From NCBI GenBank assembly GCA_944368805.1, contig CALVXC010000004.1:1-40667 (forward strand): a DNA stretch of 40,667 bases, read 5' to 3'. Under the pieces are notes generated by a model, which was not told the DNA's origin, ran no database searches, and saw only the letters and a list, made by a program, of their open reading frames with translations. A program made the translations under genes and the position numbers. Shown here one piece after another: positions 1 through 9,228 of this stretch. Position 1 is the stretch's first letter. Each line of letters begins with the position of its first letter. This stretch comes from an uncultured Bacilli bacterium. Lineage in GTDB: Bacteria > Bacillota_I > Bacilli_A > RF39 > UBA660.

Positions 1-76
1 GTTTCCCTAATACTTCGCAGATACCGACGCGTATAGTGGACTTTCACCACCTAGTTATATGCCATGCACGGCACAC
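1..76 (-). mobile_element. 5' end of a bacterial group II intron (partial)
   Basis: Read on the minus strand from 76 leftward, the sequence begins GTGTGCC and continues through GGTGGTGAAAGTCCAC, the conserved start of bacterial group II intron domain I. The intron runs off the left edge, so no reverse transcriptase ORF is visible. The 5' boundary at 76/77 follows directly on the eight-T run of a Rho-independent terminator. Insertion just behind terminators is the known habit of class C (IIC) introns, which supports the subclass call. Only 76 nt are visible, so subclass and activity are inferred. Confidence 0.75.
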
Positions 77-103
77 AAAAAAAAGAATACTTTAAAAGTA
101 TTC
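77..103 (-). terminator. Rho-independent terminator of tRNA-Met
   Basis: Inverted repeat gaatacttt (85-93) / aaagtattc (95-103). On the minus strand it is followed by eight T (77-84). It lies about 40 nt behind the tRNA 3' end. The group II intron starts at the base after the T run. A second inverted repeat, attagc (113-118) / gctaat (125-130), lies between the tRNA and this terminator. Confidence 0.8.
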
Positions 104-140
104 CCATAATAAATTAGCTAGAGTGCTAATAATAGTTAAA

Positions 141-217
141 TGGTAGCGACGGAGGGGATCGAACCCCCGACCTTCCGGGTATGAACCGGACGCTCTAGCC
201 AGCTGAGCTACATCGCC
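141..217 (-). tRNA. tRNA-Met (anticodon CAT), elongator type
   Basis: A 77-nt cloverleaf on the minus strand with an encoded CCA end. The acceptor stem is GGCGATG paired with CGTCGCT, the D-arm contains AGCTCAGCTGGCTAGAGC, the anticodon loop is TTCATAC, and the T-arm contains GGTTCGATCCC. The anticodon stem lacks the three G-C pairs and the acceptor stem lacks the 1-72 mismatch typical of initiator tRNA. Its similarity to the B. subtilis elongator Met tRNA argues against initiator Met and against the lysidine-modified tRNA-Ile2. Confidence 0.95.
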
Positions 218-339
218 ATAAAAGTAAACAATGTAATTGTAACATATTTACTTATATTTGACAATAGTTTTTTATAAAATTTTATATTCAAATTTTTATT
301 TGAAATTTGGTTTAATAAAAAATTGAAATAAGTCTGATT

Positions 340-825
340 ATAGTATAATATATATTGTTTCTTTGCCGAAGATGATATAAGTATAGTTGATGTCTACAAC
401 GAGGGCATTTTAAAATAACCTTCTTCTACTTATTAGGATTTTTAGAAAAAATAAAGAACAAACTTTATATCAAATTGTTTTTGCTTACCAGTATTATCAT
501 AAAAATAATCTTTAGAACAAACACAACAATGACATTTAACATCGATAGTGATAGATTTAACATTACGACGTTTAATAGATTTGATATTGTTATCTTTGAT
601 AAGCTGTTTGTGGTCTTTATGTTCAATCTTAACAAAAGCTTCCATAATAGTGGATTCATCAACATTAAATAAACGATATTTAACATCTTCAGGTTTATCA
701 TCAAGATGATCAAGATGATTAATTTCATCAATTTTGATAAATATAGCAAGAAAATTAATAAATTTTCCAATAAATTTATTAATTCTATTTAAAAAAATAA
801 TAATAAGTGATATAATTTTAGGCAT
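340..825 (-). pseudogene. Decayed transposase, N-terminal fragment
   Basis: An open frame on the minus strand from ATG at 825 (tgagg ribosome-binding site) to 442 encodes 127 aa ending in a cysteine-rich segment (CHCCVCSKDYFYDNTGK) that resembles the zinc ribbon near the N-terminus of some clostridial insertion-sequence transposases. Past the stop, another frame at about 412-340 reads KCPRCRHQLYLYH, which looks like the second zinc ribbon of the same family. This implies at least one frameshift. No catalytic DDE region is visible. The family assignment is from remembered motifs and is tentative. The stretch 220-340 holds nothing recognisable. Confidence 0.4.
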
Positions 826-883
826 GACAAATACCTCATTTCTGTGATTATTTGGTTATTGTCATTATAAAAGTATTTGTCAT
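824..883. repeat. 11-bp inverted repeat beside the transposase remnant
   Basis: atgacaaatac (824-834) and gtatttgtcat (873-883) are perfect inverted copies separated by 38 nt, and the right arm is followed by seven T. The left arm overlaps the start codon of the transposase fragment. It could be a terminal inverted repeat, a hairpin controlling transposase expression, or a weak terminator. The sequence alone does not decide. Confidence 0.5.
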
Positions 884-1034
884 TTTTTTGATAGATAAAA
901 ATAAAATTTTTATATAAAAATCACCTCTAAAAAAGGAAAAAGAAAAATATATAGAAAACATTGATAAATAAAGGAAAAACAAGTAGTAGTGCATGAAACT
1001 ATTCACACTACCCAAAAAGAAATGAGGAGATAAA

Positions 1035-1601
1035 ATGAAAACAAAAATTATGTACTATGTGCATGGAACTACGACAGATAACGCAGAAAAGTTATGTAGT
1101 GGATGGAAAGAAGCATTGTTAAATGAACTAGGAAAAGAACAAGCATTAAACTTAGGAAATGTAATTAGAAATAAAAAAATAAAATTTGATGTTTTATTTA
1201 CTTCAGATTTAAAAAGAGCAGTTGAGTCTGCCAATATAGCTTTTCCTGAATATGAGAAGATAACTGATTCTAGACTTAGAGAATGTAATTATGGCGATCT
1301 GGATGGCAAACATAAAAGCTTGGTAGTATATGAAGAACATGTTGATACTCCATTTCCAAACGGAGAAAGTCTAAAAAATGTTGAAAAAAGAATGAGAGAT
1401 TTTATTGAATTTGTTAAGAAAAATTATGCAGGAAAGACAATTGGAGTAATAGCACATCGCGCTCCACAACTAGCATTAGAAGTTATTACTAAAAGAATGA
1501 GTTGGGAAGAAGCAAATAAAAATGATTGGCGAAAAACTGGAGATTGGCAACCTGGTTGGGAATATATTATAGAAGATGATAATGATCAGTCTTTAAGTTA
1601 G
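1035..1601 (+). CDS. Histidine phosphatase family protein (phosphoglycerate-mutase-like)
   Basis: 188 aa, preceded by a good ribosome-binding site (gaggag, 7 nt upstream). The fold is recognisable from the N-terminal HG motif (YVHGTTTDN, residue about 10), the FTSDLKRAVESA segment (about 56-67), the acidic RECNYGDLDG segment, PFPNGES, and the C-terminal GVIAHRAPQLAL motif with the second catalytic His. The usual N-terminal R-H-G is V-H-G here, so the phosphate-binding Arg is missing while the His is kept. I recall a bacterial subfamily with VHGTT, so this may be a subfamily trait rather than decay. The substrate is unknown. The gene stands alone between spacers. Confidence 0.8.
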   Translation: MKTKIMYYVHGTTTDNAEKLCSGWKEALLNELGKEQALNLGNVIRNKKIKFDVLFTSDLKRAVESANIAFPEYEKITDSRLRECNYGDLDGKHKSLVVYEEHVDTPFPNGESLKNVEKRMRDFIEFVKKNYAGKTIGVIAHRAPQLALEVITKRMSWEEANKNDWRKTGDWQPGWEYIIEDDNDQSLS

Positions 1602-1894
1602 ATTAAAATTCTTGACAAAATTGTTGGTTAAGAAGTTTTTGAAATTACATAATATACAGTAACAGTTTGAGAAATAATTGAAAAAATTTACTCTCCTTGA
1701 ACTTAAGATTAGTTTTAAATAAGATTTTATTATAGTAAGAAAATTTAAATATAAAATTCAATCTAATTGTTCATAAAAGGTAAATTAGCGAAACAATTTA
1801 TTTTAAAATAATTATCATAAAAAGTTTAAAAATTTATTAATGATAATATTGAAGTTATTTAAAACTTAGATTATAATAATTAAAGGAGGTAAAC

Positions 1895-2596
1895 ATGGCT
1901 TATATTGAATTTAATAAAATATCTAAAATTTATCATATGGGCGAAACCGAAATTAAAGCTTTAAATAAAACATCGTTTACTATTGAAAAAGGTGAATTAG
2001 TTTGCATTTTAGGCCCTAGTGGAGCAGGTAAAACAACCGCTTTAAACATTTTAGGTGGGATGGACACACCTACTAGTGGAACACTTATAGTCGATAAAAA
2101 AGAAATTACCAAATTAAATAATAAACAATTAATTACGTATCGTAGGCATGACATTGGTTTTGTTTTTCAATTTTATAATCTAATTCAAAATTTAACTGCT
2201 TTAGAAAATGTCGAATTAGCTGTTCAACTATGCAAAAATCATTTAAATCCTAAACAAGTTTTAAAACAAGTTGGTTTACAAAATAGAACCAATAATTTTC
2301 CCGCTCAACTTTCTGGTGGTGAGCAACAAAGAGTTGCTATTGCAAGAGCAATTGCTAAAAATCCAAAATTACTATTATGTGATGAACCAACTGGCGCTTT
2401 AGATTATAAAACCGGGAAACAAATTTTAAAATTATTAGAAGACACAGCCAGAAAAGAACATATGACAGTAATCATTATTACCCACAATAGTGCCATCGCA
2501 CCAATGGCTGATAAAATCATTAAATTTAAAAATGGACAAGTAGAAGATATTATTATAAATAAAAAACCAACACCAGTCGAAGATATTGAGTGGTAA
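1895..2596 (+). CDS. ABC transporter ATP-binding protein (MacB/LolD/FtsE type)
   Basis: 233 aa, with a strong ribosome-binding site (aaaggagg). It energises the permease encoded immediately downstream. Visible motifs are Walker [10 protein letters not shown] (about 40-48), the Q-loop in VFQFYNL, signature LSGGEQQR, Walker [13 protein letters not shown] and the H-loop ITHNSA. Length and the TGALD ending fit the MacB/LolD subfamily, which pairs with FtsX-type permeases for peptide, lipoprotein or antibiotic export. The permease start lies a few bases past the stop, so the two are translationally linked. No two-component system lies nearby that would suggest bacitracin-type resistance. The substrate is unknown. 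Confidence 0.93.
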   Translation: MAYIEFNKISKIYHMGETEIKALNKTSFTIEKGELVCILGPSGAGKTTALNILGGMDTPTSGTLIVDKKEITKLNNKQLITYRRHDIGFVFQFYNLIQNLTALENVELAVQLCKNHLNPKQVLKQVGLQNRTNNFPAQLSGGEQQRVAIARAIAKNPKLLLCDEPTGALDYKTGKQILKLLEDTARKEHMTVIIITHNSAIAPMADKIIKFKNGQVEDIIINKKPTPVEDIEW

Positions 2597-2598
2597 TT

Positions 2599-5046
2599 AT
2601 GAAAAATAAATTAAGACTCAGTAATTTTAGAGACGTTAAAACAACTTATAAACGTTTTTTATCACTTTTATGTATGTCACTATTAGGAGTAGGATTTTTT
2701 GTAGGAATTAAAATTGCTTCTCCTGATATGCTTACCACCATTGATAATTATTTAGACGATAGGAACGTTTATGATTTAAAAATTACTTCTACTTTAGGTT
2801 TTAATAATGAAAATATAGAGGCAATCAAAAAATTAGATAATGTTAAAGATGTTGAACTAATTCATAGCCTTGATCAAATTGCTGTATTAAACAATGAAGA
2901 ATATGCTATAAAATTTATTGAAACAAATGAAAAAATAAATCAAATAACTATTACTGAAGGTAAAATGCCTTCTAAAAAAAATGAAATAGTTGTTGAAAAA
3001 GGACTTTTAACTGACCAAAAATTAAAAATAGGTGATACCTTAACAATGAAAGATGAAATGCAATACAAAATTGTTGGTGTTGTTGAAAGCCCAATATATT
3101 TCTCTTATTACCGTGATACTACTACCATTGGTAACGGTAAAATAAACTATTACGCATACGCTATAGAAGATTTTTTTAACGAAACATCCACACAAGAAAT
3201 ATATCTTACAGTTACAGATGCTAAAAATTTAACTACTAGTAGTGATTCTTATCTACAATTAGTCGAAGAAGTAGAAGAACAAATTGATGATATTAAAGAA
3301 GAACAACAAGAAAATCGTTATCAAGAAATTTATGAGTTATATTTAAATCAAACAATAACTGAAAACACAAATAATGAAATTACACCTGTAAAATGGTATA
3401 TTCAAACAAGAGAAAATAATTCAGCTTATAATGATTTTATTAACGCTACTGAAAATCTAAAAAAAATAGGGAATGTTTTCCCATTAGTTTTTTACATCAT
3501 TGCTATTTTAATTAGTTTAATTACAATGCGACGAATGGTTGAAGACGACCGTAATGATATTGGAACACTAAAATCATTAGGATTTAATAACTATTCAATT
3601 ATAAACAAATATTTAACATATGCCATGAGCGCAACAATATTAGGCGGTCTTATTGGTATTACTATTGGTTCAACAGCTTTACCAATGATTATTTGGAATA
3701 TCTATAAAATCATGTTTACTCTTCCTGAATTACATTTACAATTTGATTTATATTATATTTCATTAGGACTTATTATTACAATTTTATGTATTGGTCTTTC
3801 AACTATTTATGCTGTTTTCAACGTCCTAAAAGAATCACCAGCTAATTTAATGCGACCTAAAGCTCCTAAAAGTGGTAAACGTGTTTTATTAGAACGTATT
3901 AACTTTATTTGGCGTCATCTAAATTTTTCTAACAAAATAACTATTCGTAATATTTTTCGTTATAAATCAAGGGTTTTAGCCAATATTTTAGGAACAGCTG
4001 GTTGTACTGCTTTAATTTTAGCCGGTTTCGGGCTAAAAGATTCCATTCAAGATATATCAAAAAATCAGTTTAATAATGTTTTTCTTTATGATGCAACGAT
4101 ATCATTTACTGACACTGATAATGTAGACAAACTTAAAACCGCTTTATTAAATCGTGATGATGTATCAAATGTTATTAAAGTAAGAATAGATTCATTTACC
4201 ATTTCTAAAGATAATAAAGAATATGCAACTAATGTTATTATTCAAGGTGATGAAAGTTTTAAAGAAATGATTCATTTAAATGATAGTGAAACTAATCAAC
4301 CAATTACCTTAAAAAACGATGAAATTGTTCTTAGTGAAAAAATAACCAAACTTCTTGATATTAAAGTAGGGGAAGAAATAACAATTAAAAAAGATAACCA
4401 AGAATATCACCTAAAAGTTCAGGCAATAGCTGAAAACTATATTGATCATTATGCTTATATGAATAAAAATACATATGAAAAATATTTTGAAACATATTTA
4501 GATAACTCATTATTATTAACTAATAATAACCTTAATAATCAAGAAGAAAAAGAATTAAATACTTTTATTACAGATCAAAGTCAAGGAGCAATAATTACAA
4601 CCAGTACAGATATTATTAATAATGTCGATGATATGATGTCATTTCTAGATTCCGTTGTATTCATTTTAATTGTTTCATCAGCTTGTTTAGCTTTTGTTGT
4701 TCTTTACAATTTAGCTAATATTAATATTATTGAACGAAAAAGAGAAATTGCCACTTTAAAAGTATTAGGTTTTTATCCTAAAGAAGTAGATAATTATATT
4801 ATCAAAGAATCCGTTTTATTAAATATAGTTGGTATTGCTTTGGGATTAATTATCGGTCTATATTTATGCTTTTATATTATTTCTACTTGTGAGACTGATA
4901 ATATGATGTTTACAAGACATATAAATCTTACTAGTTATCTTATATCAACAGCCATTACTTTGTTATTTGTTATAATCGTTAACATTTTCACACATGCTAA
5001 TTTAAAAAAAATTAATATGATTGAATCATTAAAAAATGTTGAATAA
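2599..5046 (+). CDS. FtsX-like ABC transporter permease
   Basis: 815 aa from ATG 2599; an in-frame GTG at 2590 is possible but would overlap the ATPase stop. An N-terminal membrane helix (about residues 20-40) is followed by a large extracytoplasmic region. Then come the first FtsX core of three helices (about 290-420), a linker with a cytosolic loop, a further helix near 460, a second extracytoplasmic domain, and a C-terminal three-helix FtsX core (about 690-815). This duplicated layout is typical of long Gram-positive MacB-type permeases. It forms an exporter with the ATPase just upstream. A terminator follows directly at 5045-5073, so this is a two-gene operon. The cargo is unknown. Confidence 0.9.
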   Translation: MKNKLRLSNFRDVKTTYKRFLSLLCMSLLGVGFFVGIKIASPDMLTTIDNYLDDRNVYDLKITSTLGFNNENIEAIKKLDNVKDVELIHSLDQIAVLNNEEYAIKFIETNEKINQITITEGKMPSKKNEIVVEKGLLTDQKLKIGDTLTMKDEMQYKIVGVVESPIYFSYYRDTTTIGNGKINYYAYAIEDFFNETSTQEIYLTVTDAKNLTTSSDSYLQLVEEVEEQIDDIKEEQQENRYQEIYELYLNQTITENTNNEITPVKWYIQTRENNSAYNDFINATENLKKIGNVFPLVFYIIAILISLITMRRMVEDDRNDIGTLKSLGFNNYSIINKYLTYAMSATILGGLIGITIGSTALPMIIWNIYKIMFTLPELHLQFDLYYISLGLIITILCIGLSTIYAVFNVLKESPANLMRPKAPKSGKRVLLERINFIWRHLNFSNKITIRNIFRYKSRVLANILGTAGCTALILAGFGLKDSIQDISKNQFNNVFLYDATISFTDTDNVDKLKTALLNRDDVSNVIKVRIDSFTISKDNKEYATNVIIQGDESFKEMIHLNDSETNQPITLKNDEIVLSEKITKLLDIKVGEEITIKKDNQEYHLKVQAIAENYIDHYAYMNKNTYEKYFETYLDNSLLLTNNNLNNQEEKELNTFITDQSQGAIITTSTDIINNVDDMMSFLDSVVFILIVSSACLAFVVLYNLANINIIERKREIATLKVLGFYPKEVDNYIIKESVLLNIVGIALGLIIGLYLCFYIISTCETDNMMFTRHINLTSYLISTAITLLFVIIVNIFTHANLKKINMIESLKNVE

Positions 5047-5073
5047 GAAGATTAAGCCATCTTCTTGTTTTTT
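5045..5073 (+). terminator. Terminator of the ABC exporter operon
   Basis: Perfect 8-bp stem aagaagat (5045-5052) / atcttctt (5059-5066), then gttttttt. The stem begins within the stop codon of the permease gene. Confidence 0.85.
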
Positions 5074-5313
5074 ATATAAATATTTATTAGTTTTAAACTT
5101 TTATATAAAAATTATTAAGAAGAAAAAATAATAATTAAAAATTATGGATTATTGTATAATTTCGTAGTCGATAAAAGAATCGTACTTTAATATTTTCTTC
5201 AGAAAGTATTTTAGATATTACTTATAATTTAGTTAATATTAAATTAAAATAATTTAAAAAAAGTATAACTTACATCTTTTTATTTATAATAATATATAGA
5301 AAGGAAGAAAGTT

Positions 5314-5751
5314 ATGAAAACAGAAAACGAATTATTACTTTATATTTACCAAGATTGTCAAATGGCAATTTCTAATTTAACTACTCTTATCAATTCAATA
5401 AATGATAAAGATAATAAGATTAAAAAAGATGTTGAAAAACATCTAAAAGGTTATGAAAAATATTTAAAAGAAAGTGAGAAACTATTAAAAAAGCATGATG
5501 TAAAACCAAAAGATAAAGGTCTTATGGCTAGTATGGGTTCGTTTATTGGAATAAAAAAAGAAATTTCTAAAGATAATAGTGATGCAAGAATTGCTGATAT
5601 GCTTATAAAAGGTTTAACTATGGGAACTATTGATATTAATAAGAAAATTGACAACTTTAAAGATGAAACAGCTAAAAATGTCTTAAATTTAGCTACAGAT
5701 TTATTAAAATTTCAAGAAGATAGCATTGAAGAGTTGAAAAGATATTTATAA
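5314..5751 (+). CDS. Predicted all-helical cytosolic protein, possibly ferritin-like/DUF2383-like bundle
   Basis: 145 aa, ribosome-binding site aaaggaag. It is Lys/Asp/Glu-rich, with no signal peptide or membrane segment. Heptad-like patterns at about 5-45, 40-65, 85-115 and 115-145 suggest a four-helix bundle, interrupted by a small Gly/Met-rich loop (GLMASMGSFIGIK, about 68-80). I recall similar proteins of unknown function in Erysipelotrichales-type Bacilli. The ferritin-like comparison rests on the bundle shape only; no clear di-iron E-x-x-H motif is visible. It stands alone with its own terminator. The upstream spacer 5074-5313 contains a TATAAT-like box near 5156 and nothing else recognised. 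Confidence 0.6.
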   Translation: MKTENELLLYIYQDCQMAISNLTTLINSINDKDNKIKKDVEKHLKGYEKYLKESEKLLKKHDVKPKDKGLMASMGSFIGIKKEISKDNSDARIADMLIKGLTMGTIDINKKIDNFKDETAKNVLNLATDLLKFQEDSIEELKRYL

Positions 5752-5784
5752 AAAGACTTAAAACATTATAATATAAGTCTTTTT
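5750..5784. terminator. Bidirectional terminator between convergent genes
   Basis: aaaaagactta (5750-5760) and taagtcttttt (5774-5784) form a perfect 11-bp stem ending in T runs on both strands. It serves the helical protein gene on the plus strand and the glycosyltransferase on the minus strand, whose stop codon it covers. Confidence 0.85.
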
Positions 5785-6847
5785 ATAAATTATTTAATTC
5801 TTCTTTATAACGATATTTAATTATAGATTTATTTGGTCTATTTTTATGTTTTAATAAATAATTTATTTTAGCGTCAAATTCATTTTTATCTTTAATATAT
5901 ATTCCTAAATTATTCTTTTCTAAGTAATGAGCATTTTCACTTTCCTGTCCGATAATAGGAGAAATTACTACCATAAATCTTTTCGTTTTTATACATTCAC
6001 TAGTTATTAGACCACCAGATTTTCCAATAACTAAATCGCTTAAAAATATTAATTCATTCATTTTATCCGTAAAACCTAAAACAATACCTTTTTTATTATA
6101 TTTATCTACTATTTTAGTTACTTTATTTTTTAATCTTTTATTTTTTCCAGCAACAAAAATAAATTGAAAATTGTAATTTAACGATAATAATTTTTTTAAA
6201 TAATATAGATTTTTCACTATCCCCATACCACCACAAACATACAAGATAGTTTTTTTATTTTGTGATAAATTATATTTTTTAAGTAAACTATGACGGCTTA
6301 GTTTTTGATTAAATTTTGTTGATACGGGAATAGAAGAAACACATATATGATTGTTTTTTATTCCAAGTTTTAAACACTCTTTTTTTAATTCATTAGTAGC
6401 TACAAAGTATTTGTCAATTTTATTTAATGGTTTTACAACATAATTATTAACATGATAATCAGTTAATAAAAAACAAATTTTATAATTTAAATGATATTTC
6501 TTTTTTAAATAAACTAAAGCAGCTTCCGACATAAAATGGGTAGCAATAACAATATCAGGATTAATCCTAATAATTTTTTTTGCTACTTTTTTATTACCAT
6601 AAAAGCGCTTTACTAAACGATAAGAACGATAAGTTGCATTATAATATATCATTTTATAAAGAAAAGGTAAATATGTAACCATGATTGTACTTATTTTTAT
6701 AATAATGTTTTCTAAAAAAGGGTGGGCGTATTTTGATAAATTTAAATAAGTAACATCAAAATCAGAATTAATCATTTGACCTAAATTAGAAGCAGCTTTT
6801 ACATGTCCCATACCGTAAGATGCATATGTTATTAAAACTTTTTTCAA
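5783..6847 (-). CDS. MGDG-synthase/UgtP-type glycosyltransferase (GT28)
   Basis: 354 aa. Likely transfers a sugar from a UDP-sugar to diacylglycerol on the inner membrane face, giving glycolipids that can anchor lipoteichoic acid. The N-terminus (LITYASYGMGHVKAASNL) is the Gly-rich acceptor-side loop of the monogalactosyldiacylglycerol synthase domain (to about residue 165). The C-terminal half has the GT-B nucleotide-sugar site with LYVCGGMGIVKN (about 205), GFTDKMNELIFLSDLVIGKSGGLITSEC (about 260-285) and PIIGQESENAHYLEKNNLG. Length is slightly short of UgtP (about 380 aa). It has its own terminator and lies divergent from holA, so it appears monocistronic. Sugar and processivity cannot be read from sequence. 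Confidence 0.85.
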   Translation of the reverse strand: MKKVLITYASYGMGHVKAASNLGQMINSDFDVTYLNLSKYAHPFLENIIIKISTIMVTYLPFLYKMIYYNATYRSYRLVKRFYGNKKVAKKIIRINPDIVIATHFMSEAALVYLKKKYHLNYKICFLLTDYHVNNYVVKPLNKIDKYFVATNELKKECLKLGIKNNHICVSSIPVSTKFNQKLSRHSLLKKYNLSQNKKTILYVCGGMGIVKNLYYLKKLLSLNYNFQFIFVAGKNKRLKNKVTKIVDKYNKKGIVLGFTDKMNELIFLSDLVIGKSGGLITSECIKTKRFMVVISPIIGQESENAHYLEKNNLGIYIKDKNEFDAKINYLLKHKNRPNKSIIKYRYKEELNNL

Positions 6848-6880
6848 AAATTATCACCTAAAATATTATACGAAAATAAA

Positions 6881-6909
6881 TTGCCTTTTAAAACAAATTA
6901 AGCTATAAT
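6881..6909 (+). promoter_or_regulatory. Sigma-A-type promoter of holA
   Basis: TTGCCT (6881-6886), 17-bp spacer, TATAAT (6904-6909). The predicted start of transcription falls about 10 nt before the holA start codon, right at its GGTGAT ribosome-binding site, so the leader is extremely short. Confidence 0.7.
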
Positions 6910-6924
6910 TAAATTGGTGATATA

Positions 6925-7839
6925 ATGATTTATTTACTTTATGGAACGGAAAAATATTTAATTGATTTAGAAATAAATAAAATTATTAAACAACATAAAA
7001 TTGATGAGATTAATATTATAAAATATGATCTAGATATTGATTTTTTTAAAGAAGTTATTGATGATTGTCAAACTATATCATTATTTAGTAATAAAAAATT
7101 AATTATCGTTGATAATCCTTTTACGGAATTAAGTAAAGAAGACGAAAATTTGTTAGGAAATTATATAAATAGTCCTAATTTAGATACCATTTTAATTTTG
7201 CGCTGTTCTAAATTAGATGAACGTAAAAAAATAATTAAATTACTAATGAAAAAAGTTACAGTTAAAGAATTTAACAATACTAATTTAATTGAAAAAGTTA
7301 AAAATATGTTTGATGATTTTGATATTAAAAATGATACAATTAATCTTTTAATTGAAAGAGTAGGTAGTGATTTAAATTTATTACATAATGAAATTGAAAA
7401 AATTAAAATTTATAAAGATAATGATAAAAATATAACTAAAGAAGATATTATTTCACTAACTCATAAGAATATTGATTTAGATGTTTTTAAATTAATTGAT
7501 AATATTGTAAATCATGATAAAGAAAAAAGTTTAGAATTATATAATGAATTATTAAAAAATGGTAGTGAACCAATTGCAATTATTGTTATGTTAGCTAATC
7601 AATTTCGAATAATGTATCAAGCTAAAGAATTAATTAAAAAAGGTTATACCGAAAAAGATATAGCTTCAACTATTAATATTCACCCATATCGAGTTAAATT
7701 AGCGCTTCAAAATAGTCGTTCATATAATTCAAAAGTATTACTTAAATATTTGTCTGATTTAGCTCAATTAGATATTGATATTAAAAGTGGTAATATTGAT
7801 AAAAATTTAGGTTTGGAATTGTTTATTTTAAATACTTAA
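6925..7839 (+). CDS. holA: DNA polymerase III subunit delta
   Basis: 304 aa. Delta opens the sliding clamp as part of the clamp-loader complex at the replication fork. The N-terminus (MIYLLYGTEKYLIDLEINKI) matches the delta-family start, followed by the SLFSNKKLIIVDNP strand region and the C-terminal collar domain with LDVFKLIDNIVNHDKEKSLELYNELLKNGSEPIAIIVMLANQFR, a hallmark of bacterial HolA. Length is a little below the usual 330-340 aa. Monocistronic, convergent with rarA, with a short leader and its own promoter. Confidence 0.92.
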   Translation: MIYLLYGTEKYLIDLEINKIIKQHKIDEINIIKYDLDIDFFKEVIDDCQTISLFSNKKLIIVDNPFTELSKEDENLLGNYINSPNLDTILILRCSKLDERKKIIKLLMKKVTVKEFNNTNLIEKVKNMFDDFDIKNDTINLLIERVGSDLNLLHNEIEKIKIYKDNDKNITKEDIISLTHKNIDLDVFKLIDNIVNHDKEKSLELYNELLKNGSEPIAIIVMLANQFRIMYQAKELIKKGYTEKDIASTINIHPYRVKLALQNSRSYNSKVLLKYLSDLAQLDIDIKSGNIDKNLGLELFILNT

Positions 7840-7860
7840 AAAAAACAAGAAAATTTCTTG
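7838..7860 (-). terminator. Terminator between holA and rarA
   Basis: caagaaa (7846-7852) / tttcttg (7854-7860). On the minus strand the stem is followed by eight T, a strong terminator for rarA. On the plus strand a later T run (7866-7873) may give weaker termination for holA. Confidence 0.75.
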
Positions 7861-7861
7861 C

Positions 7862-9073
7862 CTAATTTTTTTTATTTAAATTATCGTTTATTTTTTTTAA
7901 TGTTTCTTCATATTTACTTGTTGTTTTAGGTATATAGTAAACTTTATCAATCAATTTATCGGGTAAATATTGTTGTTTAACATATGCATTAGGATAATCA
8001 TGTGGGTATTTATAAAATGGTGATGTAGTTTTGATATGATTAGGAACATTACCAACATTTCCACTTCTAATATCATTTAAAGCTTTATCGATAGCCAAAT
8101 AAGCTGAATTAGATTTAGGACAAAGCGCTAATTCGATAACTAAATTAGCCAAAGGAATTCTTGCTTCTTTTAAACCTAAACGTTCACAAGCATTAATACA
8201 AGCATCAACTTTAACTCCCATATTAGGATTAGCAAGTCCAATATCTTCATAAGCAATTACGGTCATTCTTCTAAAAATACTATCTAAGTCACCAGCTTCT
8301 AATAGACGAGCTAAATAATGAATAGCTGCATTAACATCACTACCACGAATTGATTTTTGAAAAGCACTTAAAACATCATAATAACCGTCTTCATTTTTAT
8401 CATGGAAAAAATTAGGTTTATTATTTATGTTTTGTATAACTTCTAAAGTAATATTATAATCACTTGTTGAATAGTAAGCAATTTCTAATAAATTATAAGC
8501 AAAACGTAAATCACCACCAGCTAGTGAAGTAATATATTTTAAACAATCATTATTGATTTTAATATTAGCTAAATAATCAGTTTTAATTGCTTTTTTTAAG
8601 GCTTTTAAAATATCATCGTCAGTTAATTCATGAAGTTCAAATAATTGCATCCTACTTCTAATAGCAGGATTAATTGAATGATATGGATTAGCTGAAGTTA
8701 AACCGATTAATGTTATTAAACCATTTTCTAAATAAGGTAGTAGTAAATCTTGTTTATCTTTGTTAAGACGATGTATTTCGTCCATAATAACTACTAAACC
8801 CTTATACATTTTAGCTTCTTCAACCACAATATCAAAATCTTTTTTATTATTAATAACTGCATTTAACATACGATATTTTAAATTTAATTCTGATACAAGC
8901 GCTGATGCGATAGAAGTTTTACCAATTCCTGGTTTACCATATAAAATCATGGAAAACAGTTTTTTATTTTTTACTAAATTATAAATAATTTTACCTTTAC
9001 CAACTAAATGTTCTTGACCATAAACTTCACTAATTTTTTTAGGACGCAATTTCATAGCTAAAGGTTCATTCAT
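7862..9073 (-). CDS. rarA: Replication-associated recombination protein A (AAA+ ATPase)
   Basis: 403 aa from ATG at 9073, chosen because aaaggtgat lies 5 nt upstream and MNEPLAMKLRP is the family start; a longer frame to 9127 lacks such support. RarA/MgsA acts at stalled forks with SSB and the clamp loader. Visible are the LRPKKISEVYGQEHLVG N-terminal motif, Walker A GKPGIGKTS (about 45), Walker B VVIMDEIHRLN (about 97), the arginine-finger region NPAIRSRMQLFEL, and the C-terminal tetramerisation domain (GSDVNAAIHYLARLLEAGDLD, IAYEDIGLANP). Length is normal. Monocistronic. Confidence 0.95.
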   Translation of the reverse strand: MNEPLAMKLRPKKISEVYGQEHLVGKGKIIYNLVKNKKLFSMILYGKPGIGKTSIASALVSELNLKYRMLNAVINNKKDFDIVVEEAKMYKGLVVIMDEIHRLNKDKQDLLLPYLENGLITLIGLTSANPYHSINPAIRSRMQLFELHELTDDDILKALKKAIKTDYLANIKINNDCLKYITSLAGGDLRFAYNLLEIAYYSTSDYNITLEVIQNINNKPNFFHDKNEDGYYDVLSAFQKSIRGSDVNAAIHYLARLLEAGDLDSIFRRMTVIAYEDIGLANPNMGVKVDACINACERLGLKEARIPLANLVIELALCPKSNSAYLAIDKALNDIRSGNVGNVPNHIKTTSPFYKYPHDYPNAYVKQQYLPDKLIDKVYYIPKTTSKYEETLKKINDNLNKKN

Positions 9074-9228
9074 TTTTATCACCTTTTTTATTATAACAAA
9101 TTTATTACGAATTTTAAATATTTTCAATTTCTTCTAATATAAAATAACCGTTAAACAACTATACTTTTGATTTACATTAACCACTTTTAAAAAAAAACTT
9201 TTTTTTGTATAATAAAATAGGTGGTTAT

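Noticed and set aside
442-825. The 127-codon minus-strand frame as an intact membrane protein because of its Ile/Leu/Phe-rich N-terminus.
   Set aside because: The zinc-ribbon-like part and the second CxxC in another frame just beyond the stop suggest a broken transposase.
985-1016. gtagtg...cactac inverted repeat before the phosphatase gene as a terminator or operator.
   Set aside because: Only six pairs with a 14-nt or longer loop and no T run; not distinguishable from chance.
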